This document shows, in pieces, positions 1 to 8,049 of a stretch of 21,203 bases of DNA. Position 1 is the stretch's first letter. Each line of letters opens with the position of its first letter. Made by a program: the position numbers and the translations under genes. A model generated the notes under the pieces. That model made no database searches and was not told where the DNA came from. It saw only the letters and a program-made list of their open reading frames with translations. The stretch comes from a virus: IMG/VR virus record IMGVR_UViG_3300031658_000173, positions 1-21,203 of that record; one strand, 5' to 3'.

Positions 1-314
1 TTTATAGTGTGGCAGCAGTAATCTAGGTCTAGGTCTACGGCGACAGACGCGACATTCGATGTGATAGTAGATCGACTTTTAAATAATGCGTCTGACTCGA
101 CATGGTTCGTTGTGTAGGTGACAAAGCTGTTGTTTCCATCTCCCGCGATACTGCTCGAACCGGATTGACCATGCGCCCCATGATTACCTATGGCCGCTTT
201 AGAGCCGCTGTCTAAGTTCGCTGACAACTTATAATGTTTTTCAGTGTACTCAGTTCCACTAACGCTGTTCCCAGAGATTATAGTGGTGCCACTGGCCTTA
301 TAGTAATCAACCAT
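1..314 (-). CDS. Partial tail-associated protein, cut by window edge
   Basis: A frame open for 104 codons runs from an ATG at 314 off the left edge without a stop. Its start overlaps the end of the fibre gene by 8 bases, the usual spacing in this operon, so translational coupling is likely. The visible part is rich in Ser, Gly, Thr and Asn, includes NHGAHGQSGSSSIAGDGNN, and has few hydrophobic stretches, as in fibre or appendage proteins. A pair of cysteines (CCH) lies near the cut end. I recognise no family. Position directly after the S74 fibre suggests a second receptor-binding or fibre-assembly component, but that is inference from context. Confidence 0.6.
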   Translation of the reverse strand, partial: MVDYYKASGTTIISGNSVSGTEYTEKHYKLSANLDSGSKAAIGNHGAHGQSGSSSIAGDGNNSFVTYTTNHVESDALFKSRSTITSNVASVAVDLDLDYCCHTI

Positions 315-2523
315 TGAGCTTTTCCTTTAAAGTATCAATTTGAACTTGTTGTTTCTTAACGGCTTCAACAAGTACCCCGATTATTTCATTATAGTTTACG
401 CTTTTAATACCGTCTTCATCTTCAGTTACAGCAGAGGGTAATACTTTCTCTACCTCCTGAGCCATTACGCCCAGAGAGGGTTTGCCAGTATCTTTCCAGT
501 TAAAGGAATACCCATTTAGTTCGGTTATTTTACCCAGCGGGTCTTCTATACTCTTGATGTTGGTCTTCAAGTTAATGTCTGAGGTTGCATTAAACGAAGC
601 GGCGGTAACCGTGTTAAATGTAACGCTGCTGTTTGTATTTGTAGCCTGATTAGAGGTGTAAGTAGTGTAACCAGCACCGTTTGTTAACTGGTTGTTGTTC
701 GTTACACTAGAGCCAGCCGTTGCTCCATCTGCAACATTGAGGAAGCTTCTAACCGCAGCGGCAGTACCATGACGAATGTAACCGTCGTTGCCAGTCTCCA
801 CGCAAACCTGAGTTATGCCAGAAGTTACGGTGTTAGGCGTTGTGTTAAAGTAATTTGCAAAAATGTAACCACTAGCGTGTCGCTGAACGACTGTGCTGTT
901 CCCTGCGCTGGTAGAAACAGTATAAGGGAAGCTGTAGTTGTTCGCACTGGTGGCTATCGTATCTAGCTTTGTACCGTCTGCTGCTACGTCACGTCCATCT
1001 ACTGTGCCTGATACTTTAATATTACCACCCACATCAAGTTTTTCCGTAGGAGCAGAAACATTTATACCTAGATTGCCAGAGGTATTTAAAGCCATTTTTA
1101 AACTGGCGTTGACTATAAAGCCTACCCCGTGATTTGTATATGTGCCAAGATGACCATTTTGCGTTGAGCCAGAGATATTATGCCAAGCGTCGTGGGCATA
1201 CGTCCCCATGAGTACATTTCCAGTTTTAACCGTAGACCTTGCGTGACCTGTGCCGTGGAGGATCATCTGACCATGCCACCCACCTTGGTTAGTAAATGTC
1301 TCACCAACTGAAAAACCATTCGCAGCGGTGTTATTAGTATTTACACTTACAGTAGAAGTTGTAGTTGCACCACGGCTTGTGACAGTTGCAAGCGTATCTG
1401 TCTCAGTATAGGACTGTAAAAACGCACTTGCGTGATTACCATCCAGTAAGTCAGCGTCTAGTCCAGAGCCTGCACCATCCACAGTCTTAATAGCAGTAAG
1501 TAGCTGCGCTGCTGTTTGATCTGTCGAAGAGATAGTCCCGTTCGCAGCGATGGCTATGTTTGTTCCAGCAGTAAAGGCTGCAATAGCGTCTGCGTCTGTG
1601 TATACTGTGTTTGTATCTGTCGAAGAGATAGTCCCGTTCGCAGCGATGGCTATGTTTGTTCCAGCAGTAAAGGCTGCAATAGCGTCTGCGTCTGTGTACC
1701 CCGCTGGTACAGTCGCCCAAGTTAAACCTCCAGAAGCCCCTGATTGTGCTGATAAGAAGTAACCGTTTGTAGGCGTGTTTGAAACTTTAAGGTTAGCTTC
1801 ATCAACAATATTGTCAGCAACGACAGTTGCACCATCGCCCGTCGAGATAACTTCGCCTGAGTGATTTGGGTGCGTGTAAGAAGCTGAGCCAGCGATAGTT
1901 CCACCAGCGGAGATAGTAATATTTGACCCCGCTGTCAGAGCGTTAACAACATTAGCAGTATCGGTCACGTCAGCTGAGGCTTCTATGCCGTCTAGCTTCG
2001 TGCCATCTGTTGCTACGTCACGTCCATCAAACGTAGAATTTGTTGTGATAGCCCCAGTCATAGCGCCACCCGCAAGCGGTAGCTTGGCAGCTATATTGGT
2101 GTTAACCGTTGAAGAAAAACTAGCGTCATCGCCGAGGGCCGCTGCCAACTCGTTGAGAGTATTTAAAGCGGCTGGTGAGCTGTCGACCAGATTGGAAACA
2201 GCCGTGTCGGTATAGCCTGTGTAATACGACCCGTGCTGTCCGTCTAGCAGATCGGCGTCAAGACCTGAAGTCGCACCATCAACGGTTTTGACTGCGGTTA
2301 ATATCTCAGCCGCTGTCTGGTCCGCTGTAGCTGCGGCCTCAACATTGTTGAGCTTTGTATGATCAGCATCAGTAAAAACGTTGCTGTCTGACGCGGCCTC
2401 GACTGACGCTCGCACCTGAGCGTCAGTTTCGATTTTATCAGTATTGAGGTTGGTAAAGTTCGCGTCAACCTCAGTGTTAGTAAGGGGCGACCCTTTGCCT
2501 GATCGTGTTACTATGGTAGCCAT
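307..2523 (-). CDS. Tail fibre with C-terminal S74 autocleaving chaperone
   Basis: This 738-residue protein probably forms the trimeric fibre that contacts the host surface. The N-terminus (MATIVTRSGKGSPLTNTEVD, then ANFTNLN) is a style common in fibres of aquatic phages and probably anchors it to the tail. The body is repetitive: DGRDVA.DGTKLD occurs twice, TVDGA.SGLDADLLDG twice, and a YTDADAIAAFTAGTNIA block twice in perfect copy. From residue 648 the sequence SDINLK begins an S74 intramolecular chaperone: Ser648 and Lys653 have the spacing of the known Ser/Lys dyad, and cleavage between Ser648 and Asp649 would release about 90 residues after trimerisation. The last 30 residues (VKKQQVQIDTLKEKLNG) look like a coiled coil. 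AGGGGG lies 6 bases before the ATG. The S74 call is firm; the receptor is unknown. Confidence 0.9.
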   Translation of the reverse strand: MATIVTRSGKGSPLTNTEVDANFTNLNTDKIETDAQVRASVEAASDSNVFTDADHTKLNNVEAAATADQTAAEILTAVKTVDGATSGLDADLLDGQHGSYYTGYTDTAVSNLVDSSPAALNTLNELAAALGDDASFSSTVNTNIAAKLPLAGGAMTGAITTNSTFDGRDVATDGTKLDGIEASADVTDTANVVNALTAGSNITISAGGTIAGSASYTHPNHSGEVISTGDGATVVADNIVDEANLKVSNTPTNGYFLSAQSGASGGLTWATVPAGYTDADAIAAFTAGTNIAIAANGTISSTDTNTVYTDADAIAAFTAGTNIAIAANGTISSTDQTAAQLLTAIKTVDGAGSGLDADLLDGNHASAFLQSYTETDTLATVTSRGATTTSTVSVNTNNTAANGFSVGETFTNQGGWHGQMILHGTGHARSTVKTGNVLMGTYAHDAWHNISGSTQNGHLGTYTNHGVGFIVNASLKMALNTSGNLGINVSAPTEKLDVGGNIKVSGTVDGRDVAADGTKLDTIATSANNYSFPYTVSTSAGNSTVVQRHASGYIFANYFNTTPNTVTSGITQVCVETGNDGYIRHGTAAAVRSFLNVADGATAGSSVTNNNQLTNGAGYTTYTSNQATNTNSSVTFNTVTAASFNATSDINLKTNIKSIEDPLGKITELNGYSFNWKDTGKPSLGVMAQEVEKVLPSAVTEDEDGIKSVNYNEIIGVLVEAVKKQQVQIDTLKEKLNG
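1519..1698. repeat. Perfect 84-bp direct repeat inside the fibre gene
   Basis: Positions 1519-1602 and 1615-1698 are identical over 84 bp and are offset by 96 bp, a multiple of three, so each copy encodes the same 28 residues in frame with a 4-residue linker. Zero mismatches means recent duplication or ongoing recombination. It encodes part of the fibre shaft. Confidence 0.97.
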
Positions 2524-2558
2524 GTATCGCCCCCTTTTTAAACGTTAGAACTACCGAG

Positions 2559-3017
2559 TTAAGACGCCGCTAGTGTGATTGTCCAAGTGATAGAAAGAGT
2601 GTCGTCCGCAGCCTTGTTAACAACGTTAAACACAGTGCGGCAAAGCATGTCACCGCTTGAAGCCGCGTTGAAGATTCCGGCTTCAGTAACAGCTCCAGTT
2701 CCATCCCCCGCTTCAAAAGAAGAAGCGTAAATGACTTTTTCGTTATTGCTTCCAGAGATTGTCGTGGAGTCCAGTGCCTCACGCGAGCCGAGTACCGAAA
2801 CCACATCAGTCTGACCTGCCGCCGCCGCTGTGGTGCTAGACCCCAAGGACATATGAGACATGACACCTTTGGTGGTGTTAACCATGCGGCTCGCAATGTA
2901 GGCAAGCCCTGCGTTTACAACAAGGTTTTTAACCTCGCGCTGTTCTTTTACGTTCCCGGCCTTGTCCTTTAGGACGATGTTAAGCTGACCGGAGAGCTTT
3001 AAGTTTTCGTTAATCAT
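2559..3017 (-). CDS. Tail structural protein, 152 aa
   Basis: The protein starts with a short beta-rich stretch (LKLSGQLNIVLKDKAGNVKE) and continues with KNLVVNAGLAYIASRM and SHMSLGSSTTAAAAGQTDV. It ends with EAGIFNAASSGDMLCRTVF and a LSITWTITL strand. This pattern, with conserved LVV..GL.YIA.RM, EAGIFNA and FN/SVVNK segments, is one I associate with small virion proteins of aquatic phages, often labelled tail fibre or structural protein. There are no membrane segments or catalytic motifs. AGGAGA lies 6 bases before the ATG. It sits between a repeat-rich tail protein and the main fibre, so a role in fibre attachment or the tail tip is likely. The exact role is not visible from sequence. Confidence 0.8.
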   Translation of the reverse strand: MINENLKLSGQLNIVLKDKAGNVKEQREVKNLVVNAGLAYIASRMVNTTKGVMSHMSLGSSTTAAAAGQTDVVSVLGSREALDSTTISGSNNEKVIYASSFEAGDGTGAVTEAGIFNAASSGDMLCRTVFNVVNKAADDTLSITWTITLAAS

Positions 3018-3026
3018 AACGATCTC

Positions 3027-3938
3027 CTAAGTGAAGGTTCGGGAAGCACCGACGTAATCTTCCTGAAAGTAAGTGAAGGCAGCGTAACCCTGACTTCTTA
3101 ATGACCCCGCGTCGGTAAACGAGGTCGTCTCAAACAGCCCTTTGTTTGGGGATGTTGTTGTCGCATCACCCAGAAAAGCGCTATCGGCGCGTGGGCGAGA
3201 AAATGTTTTTGAAATAGACTCTGTGACCGCCGCCGCTTCGGTGAAAAAGCGGTTAAACGTGTAAAGTAAGACTATGGTGTCAGTTAGACCTAAGTTTTCG
3301 CCAACTGACTTTTGCGGCGCTAGAGTAAGCGCGTCAGAAGCGGAAGACGTATCGGAAAACGCCCTCAAGTACGAAACAGCAAGAAGAAGCGTGTCCGCAA
3401 CAGAAGCTATCTCTGTTCGAGCTTTAACAAACTGTATCTCTTGGTCGTCAAGAATGCTCGCTTCGCCGTCGACGTCGTCTGTTACAGAAAGCGCAGAAAA
3501 CAACGCTTTTTGCACTGCAAAATTATAGTCTTCATCTGTAGCAAGCGAAACGTCAGAGGTTGATTTCCCAAAATTTGCAGTAAAAACGTCAGTGGGAATT
3601 GCACTGTTAGAGCTGGCTTTGCCAAAAGCACTCTGCAACGCCTCTTGGGCGAAAGCGTTATCCGATGCCCCTTTAGAAAACTGGCGTTCCAGTTGATCTA
3701 TAACAGCCAGAACATCAGCAATCGATCTACCAACGGCAAGTTGCGCAGCGTCCGACGCGTAAGCTTGCTCCAATACGAGCCGCACAGGTACAAAATCACC
3801 TTTCTCCAGCGCCGCTACCATCTCCTCGACTGCGGACGCGGAAAAGTTTAGCCCGAGAAGAGTTGCAGACAAGTTTAGTCCGAGCGCTTCAACAGTCGCT
3901 TTTAAAGCATTTAAAAACTCGACGGACTTCAGGCTCAA
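3027..3938 (-). CDS. Repeat-rich tail structural protein, 303 aa, TTG start
   Basis: The first 90 or so residues are helical (LNALKATVEALGLNLSATLL). From there to residue 270 come degenerate units of about 20-25 residues built on Ser/Thr-Asp pairs with aromatic or Phe-Gly spacers (SDNAF, FGKSTSDVS, SDTSSASDA). The C-terminus SLRSQGYAAFTYFQEDYV is a cap I have seen on structural proteins of aquatic tailed phages. The start is TTG: GGAGG lies 7 bases upstream, the TTG overlaps the previous stop as TTGA, and the next in-frame Met is only at residue 40. It is probably an extended appendage or tail-side protein, since Asp-rich repeats often bind calcium. Function is inferred from repeats and context. 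Confidence 0.8.
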   Translation of the reverse strand: MSLKSVEFLNALKATVEALGLNLSATLLGLNFSASAVEEMVAALEKGDFVPVRLVLEQAYASDAAQLAVGRSIADVLAVIDQLERQFSKGASDNAFAQEALQSAFGKASSNSAIPTDVFTANFGKSTSDVSLATDEDYNFAVQKALFSALSVTDDVDGEASILDDQEIQFVKARTEIASVADTLLLAVSYLRAFSDTSSASDALTLAPQKSVGENLGLTDTIVLLYTFNRFFTEAAAVTESISKTFSRPRADSAFLGDATTTSPNKGLFETTSFTDAGSLRSQGYAAFTYFQEDYVGASRTFT

Positions 3939-4270
3939 GCAAAGTCCTCCCTGATTTTAAACTTAATTTTATCATACAAAGTTTCACGAACGCCGTTTCC
4001 GCGTATGACTTCTAATTCCCCCTCGTAGTTTCCAGCATCCTGGTCGAGATCGCCCGCCGCCCATTGAACAACGGCTACACCAAGGGTCGCATTTTGAGCG
4101 GTGATTATTAACGGGCGCGAAAACAAAACAGTAGTTTCCCCTGCCGCTCGAAAGTGCAAAGTAGCAGTGGCACCTGTAAGGTTGGTGACAACACCGTCGT
4201 CAGCGTTGGTTATTGTAAACTTTAACTGTGGTCCTGTGTCGCCTTGGACATACTTAAACGTTGAAGCCAT
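3935..4270 (-). CDS. BppU-like baseplate/tail protein, 111 aa
   Basis: This beta-rich protein has the pattern FKYVQGDTGPQLKFTITNAD, then NLTGATATLHFRA, VVQWAAGDLD and GNYEGELEVIRGNG, ending with KIKFKI. It matches the N-terminal Ig-like domain of phage upper baseplate proteins (BppU_N type), in which a polypeptide with a D..P.L.F.I...DG...DLTGATV.F start is typical. That domain holds receptor-binding proteins on the virion. Here only the domain is present, so it may be a small adaptor or decoration subunit. The ATG overlaps the previous stop (TAATG), AAGGAGG lies 7 bases upstream, and the end overlaps the next TTG start. The fold call is moderately sure and its place in the particle is inferred. 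Confidence 0.7.
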   Translation of the reverse strand: MASTFKYVQGDTGPQLKFTITNADDGVVTNLTGATATLHFRAAGETTVLFSRPLIITAQNATLGVAVVQWAAGDLDQDAGNYEGELEVIRGNGVRETLYDKIKFKIREDFA

Positions 4271-4908
4271 TAGCGTCCTCCTTGGCCGTTTGCTCGGTCA
4301 AAACCCACAGCCGCTACGCGCAAGTTTACTCTGCGGGCATCACGGCTTTTTGCGTCGGTCGCGCCTTTGGCAAATTTTGCATGGTAGTACATAGCTAGGT
4401 CTGGGTTGGACCATTCTTTACCGGGGATTTGCGCTAAAAGTGCTATTGCGCCGTAAGATATACAGCGGCCATGGGTTTCAAAAATCCAGTCTTCTACACC
4501 CGTGGCGCTTAGCGAAGGCTTTAATACCCCTGTACCCTCGAACTTATATTTCTGGTCTGGCGTGGGGAAAAACCTAATTTGGGTATCTTGGTATATGCTA
4601 TACCTGTTGGGTCGCGCCGTAGCTGCCGTTGACGGACGATCAAAGTGACGATCTGTGACCGCCGAAATTTTACTGCCCTCGATATAAAGAGATAACATAT
4701 TTTCGAGGACAGCGTTCTTGGGGGTCTCAACAGCGTAATCGGTGGTAGATTTACTGGTAAAATCAGGCTCAATATCAAAACGCCAGACTTCGCTCTGCAA
4801 ACAAAACTCCGCTGCCGCCTCTTGTAAGTGCGCCTCTACGACAATTTCGGGACAACCCGGTAAGTAAGGTTGTATGTAAGGGTAGAATTTGCTCCAGAGC
4901 ACAGCCAT
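4270..4908 (-). CDS. Probable neck/tail-tube adaptor protein, 212 aa
   Basis: The N-terminus (WSKFYPYIQPYLPGCPEIVV, then EAHLQEAAAEFCLQSEVWRF) and the IRFFPTPD segment fit the helical-plus-sandwich adaptor or neck proteins that follow the capsid gene in podoviruses and siphoviruses. The C-terminal half contains GAIALLAQIPGKEWSNPDLA and a basic helix KFAKGATDAKSRDARRVNLR, as in adaptor helices that pack against the portal. Its ATG directly follows the stop of the upstream adaptor gene. I place it in the connector between portal and tail, but no diagnostic motif separates adaptor, nozzle or head-closure roles. Confidence 0.7.
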   Translation of the reverse strand: MAVLWSKFYPYIQPYLPGCPEIVVEAHLQEAAAEFCLQSEVWRFDIEPDFTSKSTTDYAVETPKNAVLENMLSLYIEGSKISAVTDRHFDRPSTAATARPNRYSIYQDTQIRFFPTPDQKYKFEGTGVLKPSLSATGVEDWIFETHGRCISYGAIALLAQIPGKEWSNPDLAMYYHAKFAKGATDAKSRDARRVNLRVAAVGFDRANGQGGR

Positions 4909-5607
4909 CTAAGTCACCGAGCTTGCAGGGTTAGGTGTGACAGCTGCATCGACCTGCGTCTTAGTACCAATAGCAGCGTTAAAGGTTTGAAACGACGATG
5001 CGGCCCTTTGTTCATTTGCGCCATACTCGGCGTCCTTGCTGTAGGCTCTGTACAAAATCCAGTCAGTGATCGGACTTAAATAAGTGTTGTCGAGCTTTAT
5101 CACTTCCGTACTCCCAGTGTCTGGGTGTAATTGGGCCTCAGACAAGCTGTGAGAACCGGGTGCGTCAGCGTAAATTACCTCTAACTCAGCAGTACTTGTT
5201 GCCGGAGGGTAGACGTAAAACTGTTTTGGGTTTCGAGGGTCATATGTGTAGTGCTGAATGTTGGCCGACTGGGTTTCGGCGTGCCAGCTAGGGCGCTGGT
5301 CATCCAGAACGCTTCTCGCAACTACCCTAACAACTTTCTTGTCCGAGCTACTGAGCATATTCCGAGTAATATCAAGAAGTCGGAGCGCTGAAGGAAAACC
5401 TCCGCTTGAAGCCGTTAGCTCCTGTTTCGTTCCAGCAGTGCAGGTAAATGTCGCGCACACCGCATTCGCGTCAGGGCGCAGTAAGACAATACTCAGATAC
5501 GACTCATTAAGCCATTTCTGAAGCTCAAGTCGAGGCCAACGTACATTCGTGTCCTGTAGTATCGCTTCAACGCGGGAAATAACGTCGATTACTTTAATGG
5601 TAGCCAT
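4909..5607 (-). CDS. Phage adaptor protein, DUF6682 / SU10-type, 232 aa
   Basis: The N-terminus (ATIKVIDVISRVEAILQDTN, then VRWPRLELQKWLNESYLSIV and LLRPDAN) and the later WHAE...HYTYDPRNPKQFYVYPP segment are the signature of DUF6682 adaptor proteins. Their relatives sit under the portal ring in phage SU10 and phiEco32-like virions. The order is a helical N-terminal bundle (residues 1-55), a beta-strand core (55-190) and a C-terminal extension. I chose the ATG at 5607 rather than the GTG at 5610 because AAGGGG lies 6 bases upstream. The gene follows the capsid gene after a stable hairpin, where connector genes usually stand. Confidence 0.85.
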   Translation of the reverse strand: MATIKVIDVISRVEAILQDTNVRWPRLELQKWLNESYLSIVLLRPDANAVCATFTCTAGTKQELTASSGGFPSALRLLDITRNMLSSSDKKVVRVVARSVLDDQRPSWHAETQSANIQHYTYDPRNPKQFYVYPPATSTAELEVIYADAPGSHSLSEAQLHPDTGSTEVIKLDNTYLSPITDWILYRAYSKDAEYGANEQRAASSFQTFNAAIGTKTQVDAAVTPNPASSVT

Positions 5608-5629
5608 CACTAACCCCTTATGGTTGTGA

Positions 5630-5647
5630 GAGGGGGCGAACCCCCTC
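5630..5647 (-). terminator. Strong GC hairpin between capsid and adaptor genes
   Basis: A 7-bp stem (GAGGGGG with CCCCCTC) closes a 4-base loop that reads UUCG in the minus-strand transcript. It lies just after the capsid stop codon, but no U-tract follows, so it is more likely an mRNA-stabilising, processing or attenuating hairpin than a full terminator. Confidence 0.6.
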
Positions 5648-5659
5648 CGACATTAGCTA

Positions 5660-6667
5660 CTAGGCTGTTCCAACTAGAGCAGTTACGAGCGCAGTGTTCT
5701 TCGTTACTGTGTTACCGAATACTGAGAGCCCGCGAATGATATCGCCGAAGTCAGTCTGGTTACGCAGAGGCTCAGTCTTAGTGATCTGAGAGGCGAAGGA
5801 ACAAGCTGCTTTAGTACCAGCTACCATCATCCGACGCTTCTTAGCGTTGGTCACTGTGGCACCACCAGAAACCGCTGACAGACCTGGGACCAGTGCTTTG
5901 GCAGCTGCGCCTTTTGGTAGTAGGTTAGACACATACACGTCGAAGCGATCCAACATGCCAATCTTGCCTGTGCGAACGATGCTGGAAGAGTCACCAGTAA
6001 AGTAAGCTTGAGCAATGTCTGTTTGCATGAGCAACTGACGCTCAAAGGGGCTAATAATCAACCAGCGGCCATCTTCTGGTACGTTCTGCTCGTCGAGAGC
6101 GGAAGACATAGCAAGGATAGCGTTGAGGATGTTAGCCGGAGTTGTTTCAACAATTGGAGCAACGTCAGTTCCGAGATTGTAGGAACCTGCGGATACACCA
6201 GCAGTTGCGCCTTTGTTAGCAGCGGCAGCGCCAGTAGTTACAAACCAGTCAAAGAACACGTCGTTCTCAATTTGGATTTTCAACTGCTTGGCAGCGTCGT
6301 CAGTGAACATATTCATCAGGTCCATGTCAGCTTGGTGAGCTAAGATGTCGTTGACTTGTACGCTGAAGTACTTGCCTTTGTTGATCTGCAAGTCCTGAGT
6401 GATTGGCACTGGGACTTCAGAAGTAAGGGTAGTACCGGCACCAGCGTAGTTGTTGATGGTGATTGATGGTGCAGTGCGGATACGAATGGTATCGCCCTGA
6501 TTTTTGATTTCGCCTTCCCAAGAGGTGTTAGCGATTTCAGTCATCATTGTGGACGAATAGAACTTAGCATTTAGCTTGTTCGACCATAATGTTGGAATAA
6601 ATGTACCTGAGTACGATGGGTCAGTAGCGAATGGTTGTCCGCCTACGACGGGGAATACAGCAGCCAT
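5660..6667 (-). CDS. Major capsid protein, 335 aa
   Basis: Gene position directly after an acidic coiled-coil scaffold and before the adaptor, length and sequence style mark this as the major head protein. The N-terminal arm (MAAVFPVVGGQPFATDPSYS, then FIPTLWSNKLNAKFY) is followed by a long beta/extended region (GDTIRIRTAPSITINNY) and a helix-rich centre with NDILAHQADMDLMNMFTDDA. The part LIISPFERQLLMQTDIAQAY resembles the A-domain strand-helix pattern of HK97-fold coat proteins (PDGRWLIISPF). The start has AAGGAGG 7 bases upstream, the best ribosome site in the left arm, fitting very high expression. A regulator-like triple half-site lies 37-58 bases upstream of the ATG. The HK97 fold itself is family knowledge, not seen directly. 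Confidence 0.88.
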   Translation of the reverse strand: MAAVFPVVGGQPFATDPSYSGTFIPTLWSNKLNAKFYSSTMMTEIANTSWEGEIKNQGDTIRIRTAPSITINNYAGAGTTLTSEVPVPITQDLQINKGKYFSVQVNDILAHQADMDLMNMFTDDAAKQLKIQIENDVFFDWFVTTGAAAANKGATAGVSAGSYNLGTDVAPIVETTPANILNAILAMSSALDEQNVPEDGRWLIISPFERQLLMQTDIAQAYFTGDSSSIVRTGKIGMLDRFDVYVSNLLPKGAAAKALVPGLSAVSGGATVTNAKKRRMMVAGTKAACSFASQITKTEPLRNQTDFGDIIRGLSVFGNTVTKNTALVTALVGTA

Positions 6668-6703
6668 GGTGGCCTCCTTGGGTTGGTTTTATACGCAACT
6701 GCT

Positions 6704-6725
6704 GTTTACATGTTAACACGTTAAG
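6704..6725. promoter_or_regulatory. Triple phased GTNNAC site upstream of the capsid gene
   Basis: Three half-sites, GTTTAC at 6704, GTTAAC at 6712 and GTTAAG at 6720, repeat every 8 bp between the scaffold stop and the capsid ATG. Related sites occur at other gene boundaries in the window. It is probably an operator or a promoter element for the capsid gene; I see no clear -35/-10 pair beside it. Confidence 0.5.
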
Positions 6726-6727
6726 TC

Positions 6728-7690
6728 TTAGGTTTTAACGCGGCCTTCCATGTACGCAACAGTCAGTTCAGCTTCAAGTTTTTCAGCCGCATCGTACTTT
6801 CCCTGTGTATTCAAAGTGCGAACCTTGGTCCAAGCAGCGTCCACTTCGCGAGTGGAGTACACCTTAGAAGTTTGGCCAACACTCTTCGTACTAACAGAGT
6901 TAGCAGAACGGTTTGGCGCAACCTGCTTTTCGAGTTCGGCTTGGTGAGGCGGCTTAACTAGTTCACTTGGGCCAGCGACTGTTGCTTTCCACAAACCCAC
7001 GTAGTGGGCAATTGCTTCGGCGTCACCTTTATCAAATGCCTGTTGCGCTTGAACTCTGCGTGGCCCTCTAAGCATGGGATCATGCTCGTTTAACCACGCT
7101 ACCCAACGTTCATCGGTGTCGATGGTGGAAAAATCAGGCACCAAATAACGTAGGCGCTGGTTAAAATCCATCTCTCCAACTTGGTTCCCCGTGTCTGCAA
7201 GTTTACCCTGCAAATCTTGGATAACCGCGTCCTGTTTTGTAAGTCGGTCCTCGTACTGGTGAGAGACCTCTTCCGCTACACGGCGCTGAACGTCCAGCAG
7301 TTCTTCACCAAATTCGGCTCGATCTGCGTCGGTCACTAAACTGACTTTCTCCTTCGGCTTTGTCGGTTCGACGTTAAGCGCCTTTAGCTCCTCTTGGAGC
7401 CGCTTTGTTACCTCGGTCATTTCTCGCACCTGTTGGTGCAACCGTGGAACTTCAGCGTCGTACTTACCCGTAAGGGTTTTGTACTTTTGCTTAAAAGTCT
7501 CTTCCTCTAAGTCCGTCGGTGACGTGTCAGCTGGCTTTGCTTCTTTAGGTACTGGTGCTTCTTCGGTCTCTGAAACTACTTCCGTTTCCGTATCCAGCGC
7601 ATCCTGATTTAGGTTTTGCTGGGCTTCTAACGCCTGTTCGTACTCTTCGACTTCCGCAAGCTGTGCCTGCACCTGTTTTGGCAACGCCAT
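6728..7690 (-). CDS. Head scaffolding protein, 320 aa
   Basis: This strongly charged, helix-rich protein has almost no aromatic core: the first 60 residues are Gln/Glu-rich (QAQLAEVEEYEQALEAQQNL), and residues 70-105 (VPRLHQQVREMTEVTKRLQE) and 125-165 (DVQRRVAEEVSHQYEDRLTK) look like coiled coils. The C-terminus is basic (KVRTLNTQGKYDAAEKLEAE). This is the usual architecture of phage scaffolds, which fill the procapsid and leave before packaging. It stands directly upstream of the capsid gene in transcription order. TAAGGAG precedes the ATG. No protease motif is visible, so fused prohead protease activity is unlikely. Confidence 0.82.
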   Translation of the reverse strand: MALPKQVQAQLAEVEEYEQALEAQQNLNQDALDTETEVVSETEEAPVPKEAKPADTSPTDLEEETFKQKYKTLTGKYDAEVPRLHQQVREMTEVTKRLQEELKALNVEPTKPKEKVSLVTDADRAEFGEELLDVQRRVAEEVSHQYEDRLTKQDAVIQDLQGKLADTGNQVGEMDFNQRLRYLVPDFSTIDTDERWVAWLNEHDPMLRGPRRVQAQQAFDKGDAEAIAHYVGLWKATVAGPSELVKPPHQAELEKQVAPNRSANSVSTKSVGQTSKVYSTREVDAAWTKVRTLNTQGKYDAAEKLEAELTVAYMEGRVKT

Positions 7691-7768
7691 ATTGTTCTCC
7701 TTAAAGCATCAACTCTGTTTTCAGCGCCCTAGGTGTGCTGGTCCCGTGATGGTTTGCTTCGTATGCTC

Positions 7769-8002
7769 TTACGAGCGGTTTGCTACTTTGGCCGACTCCT
7801 CCATCGCCCTTAGTAAATCTTCAAATGCTTCCGCCCTACCCTGCAACCGGTGGATACTTACCGTGTCGGTTACGCTTACAAGTCTGGTCTTAGCCGACTC
7901 CGCTTCAGCCTTAAAAAGACCTACCAGAGCCGCATCGCCTGTTTCTTTAAGTCGCAGAAGAGCTTTTACGTGCTTCTGGTCACAAAGATTCAAGTCGATC
8001 AT
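7769..8002 (-). CDS. Small helical protein between portal and scaffold, 77 aa
   Basis: The protein is fully helical by inspection (DQKHVKALLRLKETGDAALV, then LFKAEAESAKTRLV and HRLQGRAEAFEDLLRAMEES) with heptad-like spacing. A small gene in this position occurs in several podovirus head modules; its product may help portal or scaffold assembly, but I cannot name it. GAGGT lies 11 bases before the ATG and is joined to a regulator-like palindrome at 8018-8038. The 78 bases between its stop and the scaffold start hold nothing recognisable except a small GCTC/GAGC hairpin at 7765-7776. Confidence 0.72.
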   Translation of the reverse strand: MIDLNLCDQKHVKALLRLKETGDAALVGLFKAEAESAKTRLVSVTDTVSIHRLQGRAEAFEDLLRAMEESAKVANRS

Positions 8003-8017
8003 GGGTGTAAACTACCT

Positions 8018-8038
8018 CACATGTGTTAACGTGTCAAC
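8018..8038. promoter_or_regulatory. Composite palindrome CACATGTG plus GTTAAC-GT-GTCAAC
   Basis: CACATGTG (8018-8025) shares its last base with an inverted repeat of two 6-bp arms, GTTAAC at 8025 and GTCAAC at 8033, separated by 2 bp. A near copy stands at 10113-10133. It lies between portal and the 77-residue gene, upstream of the latter's ribosome site. Confidence 0.55.
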
Positions 8039-8049
8039 ACGTATAGGCA

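Noticed and set aside
1487-1720. Repetitive minus-strand frame inside the fibre gene (RRRYCSLYCWNKHSHRCERD)
   Set aside because: It is only the other frame of the 84-bp repeat in the fibre gene.
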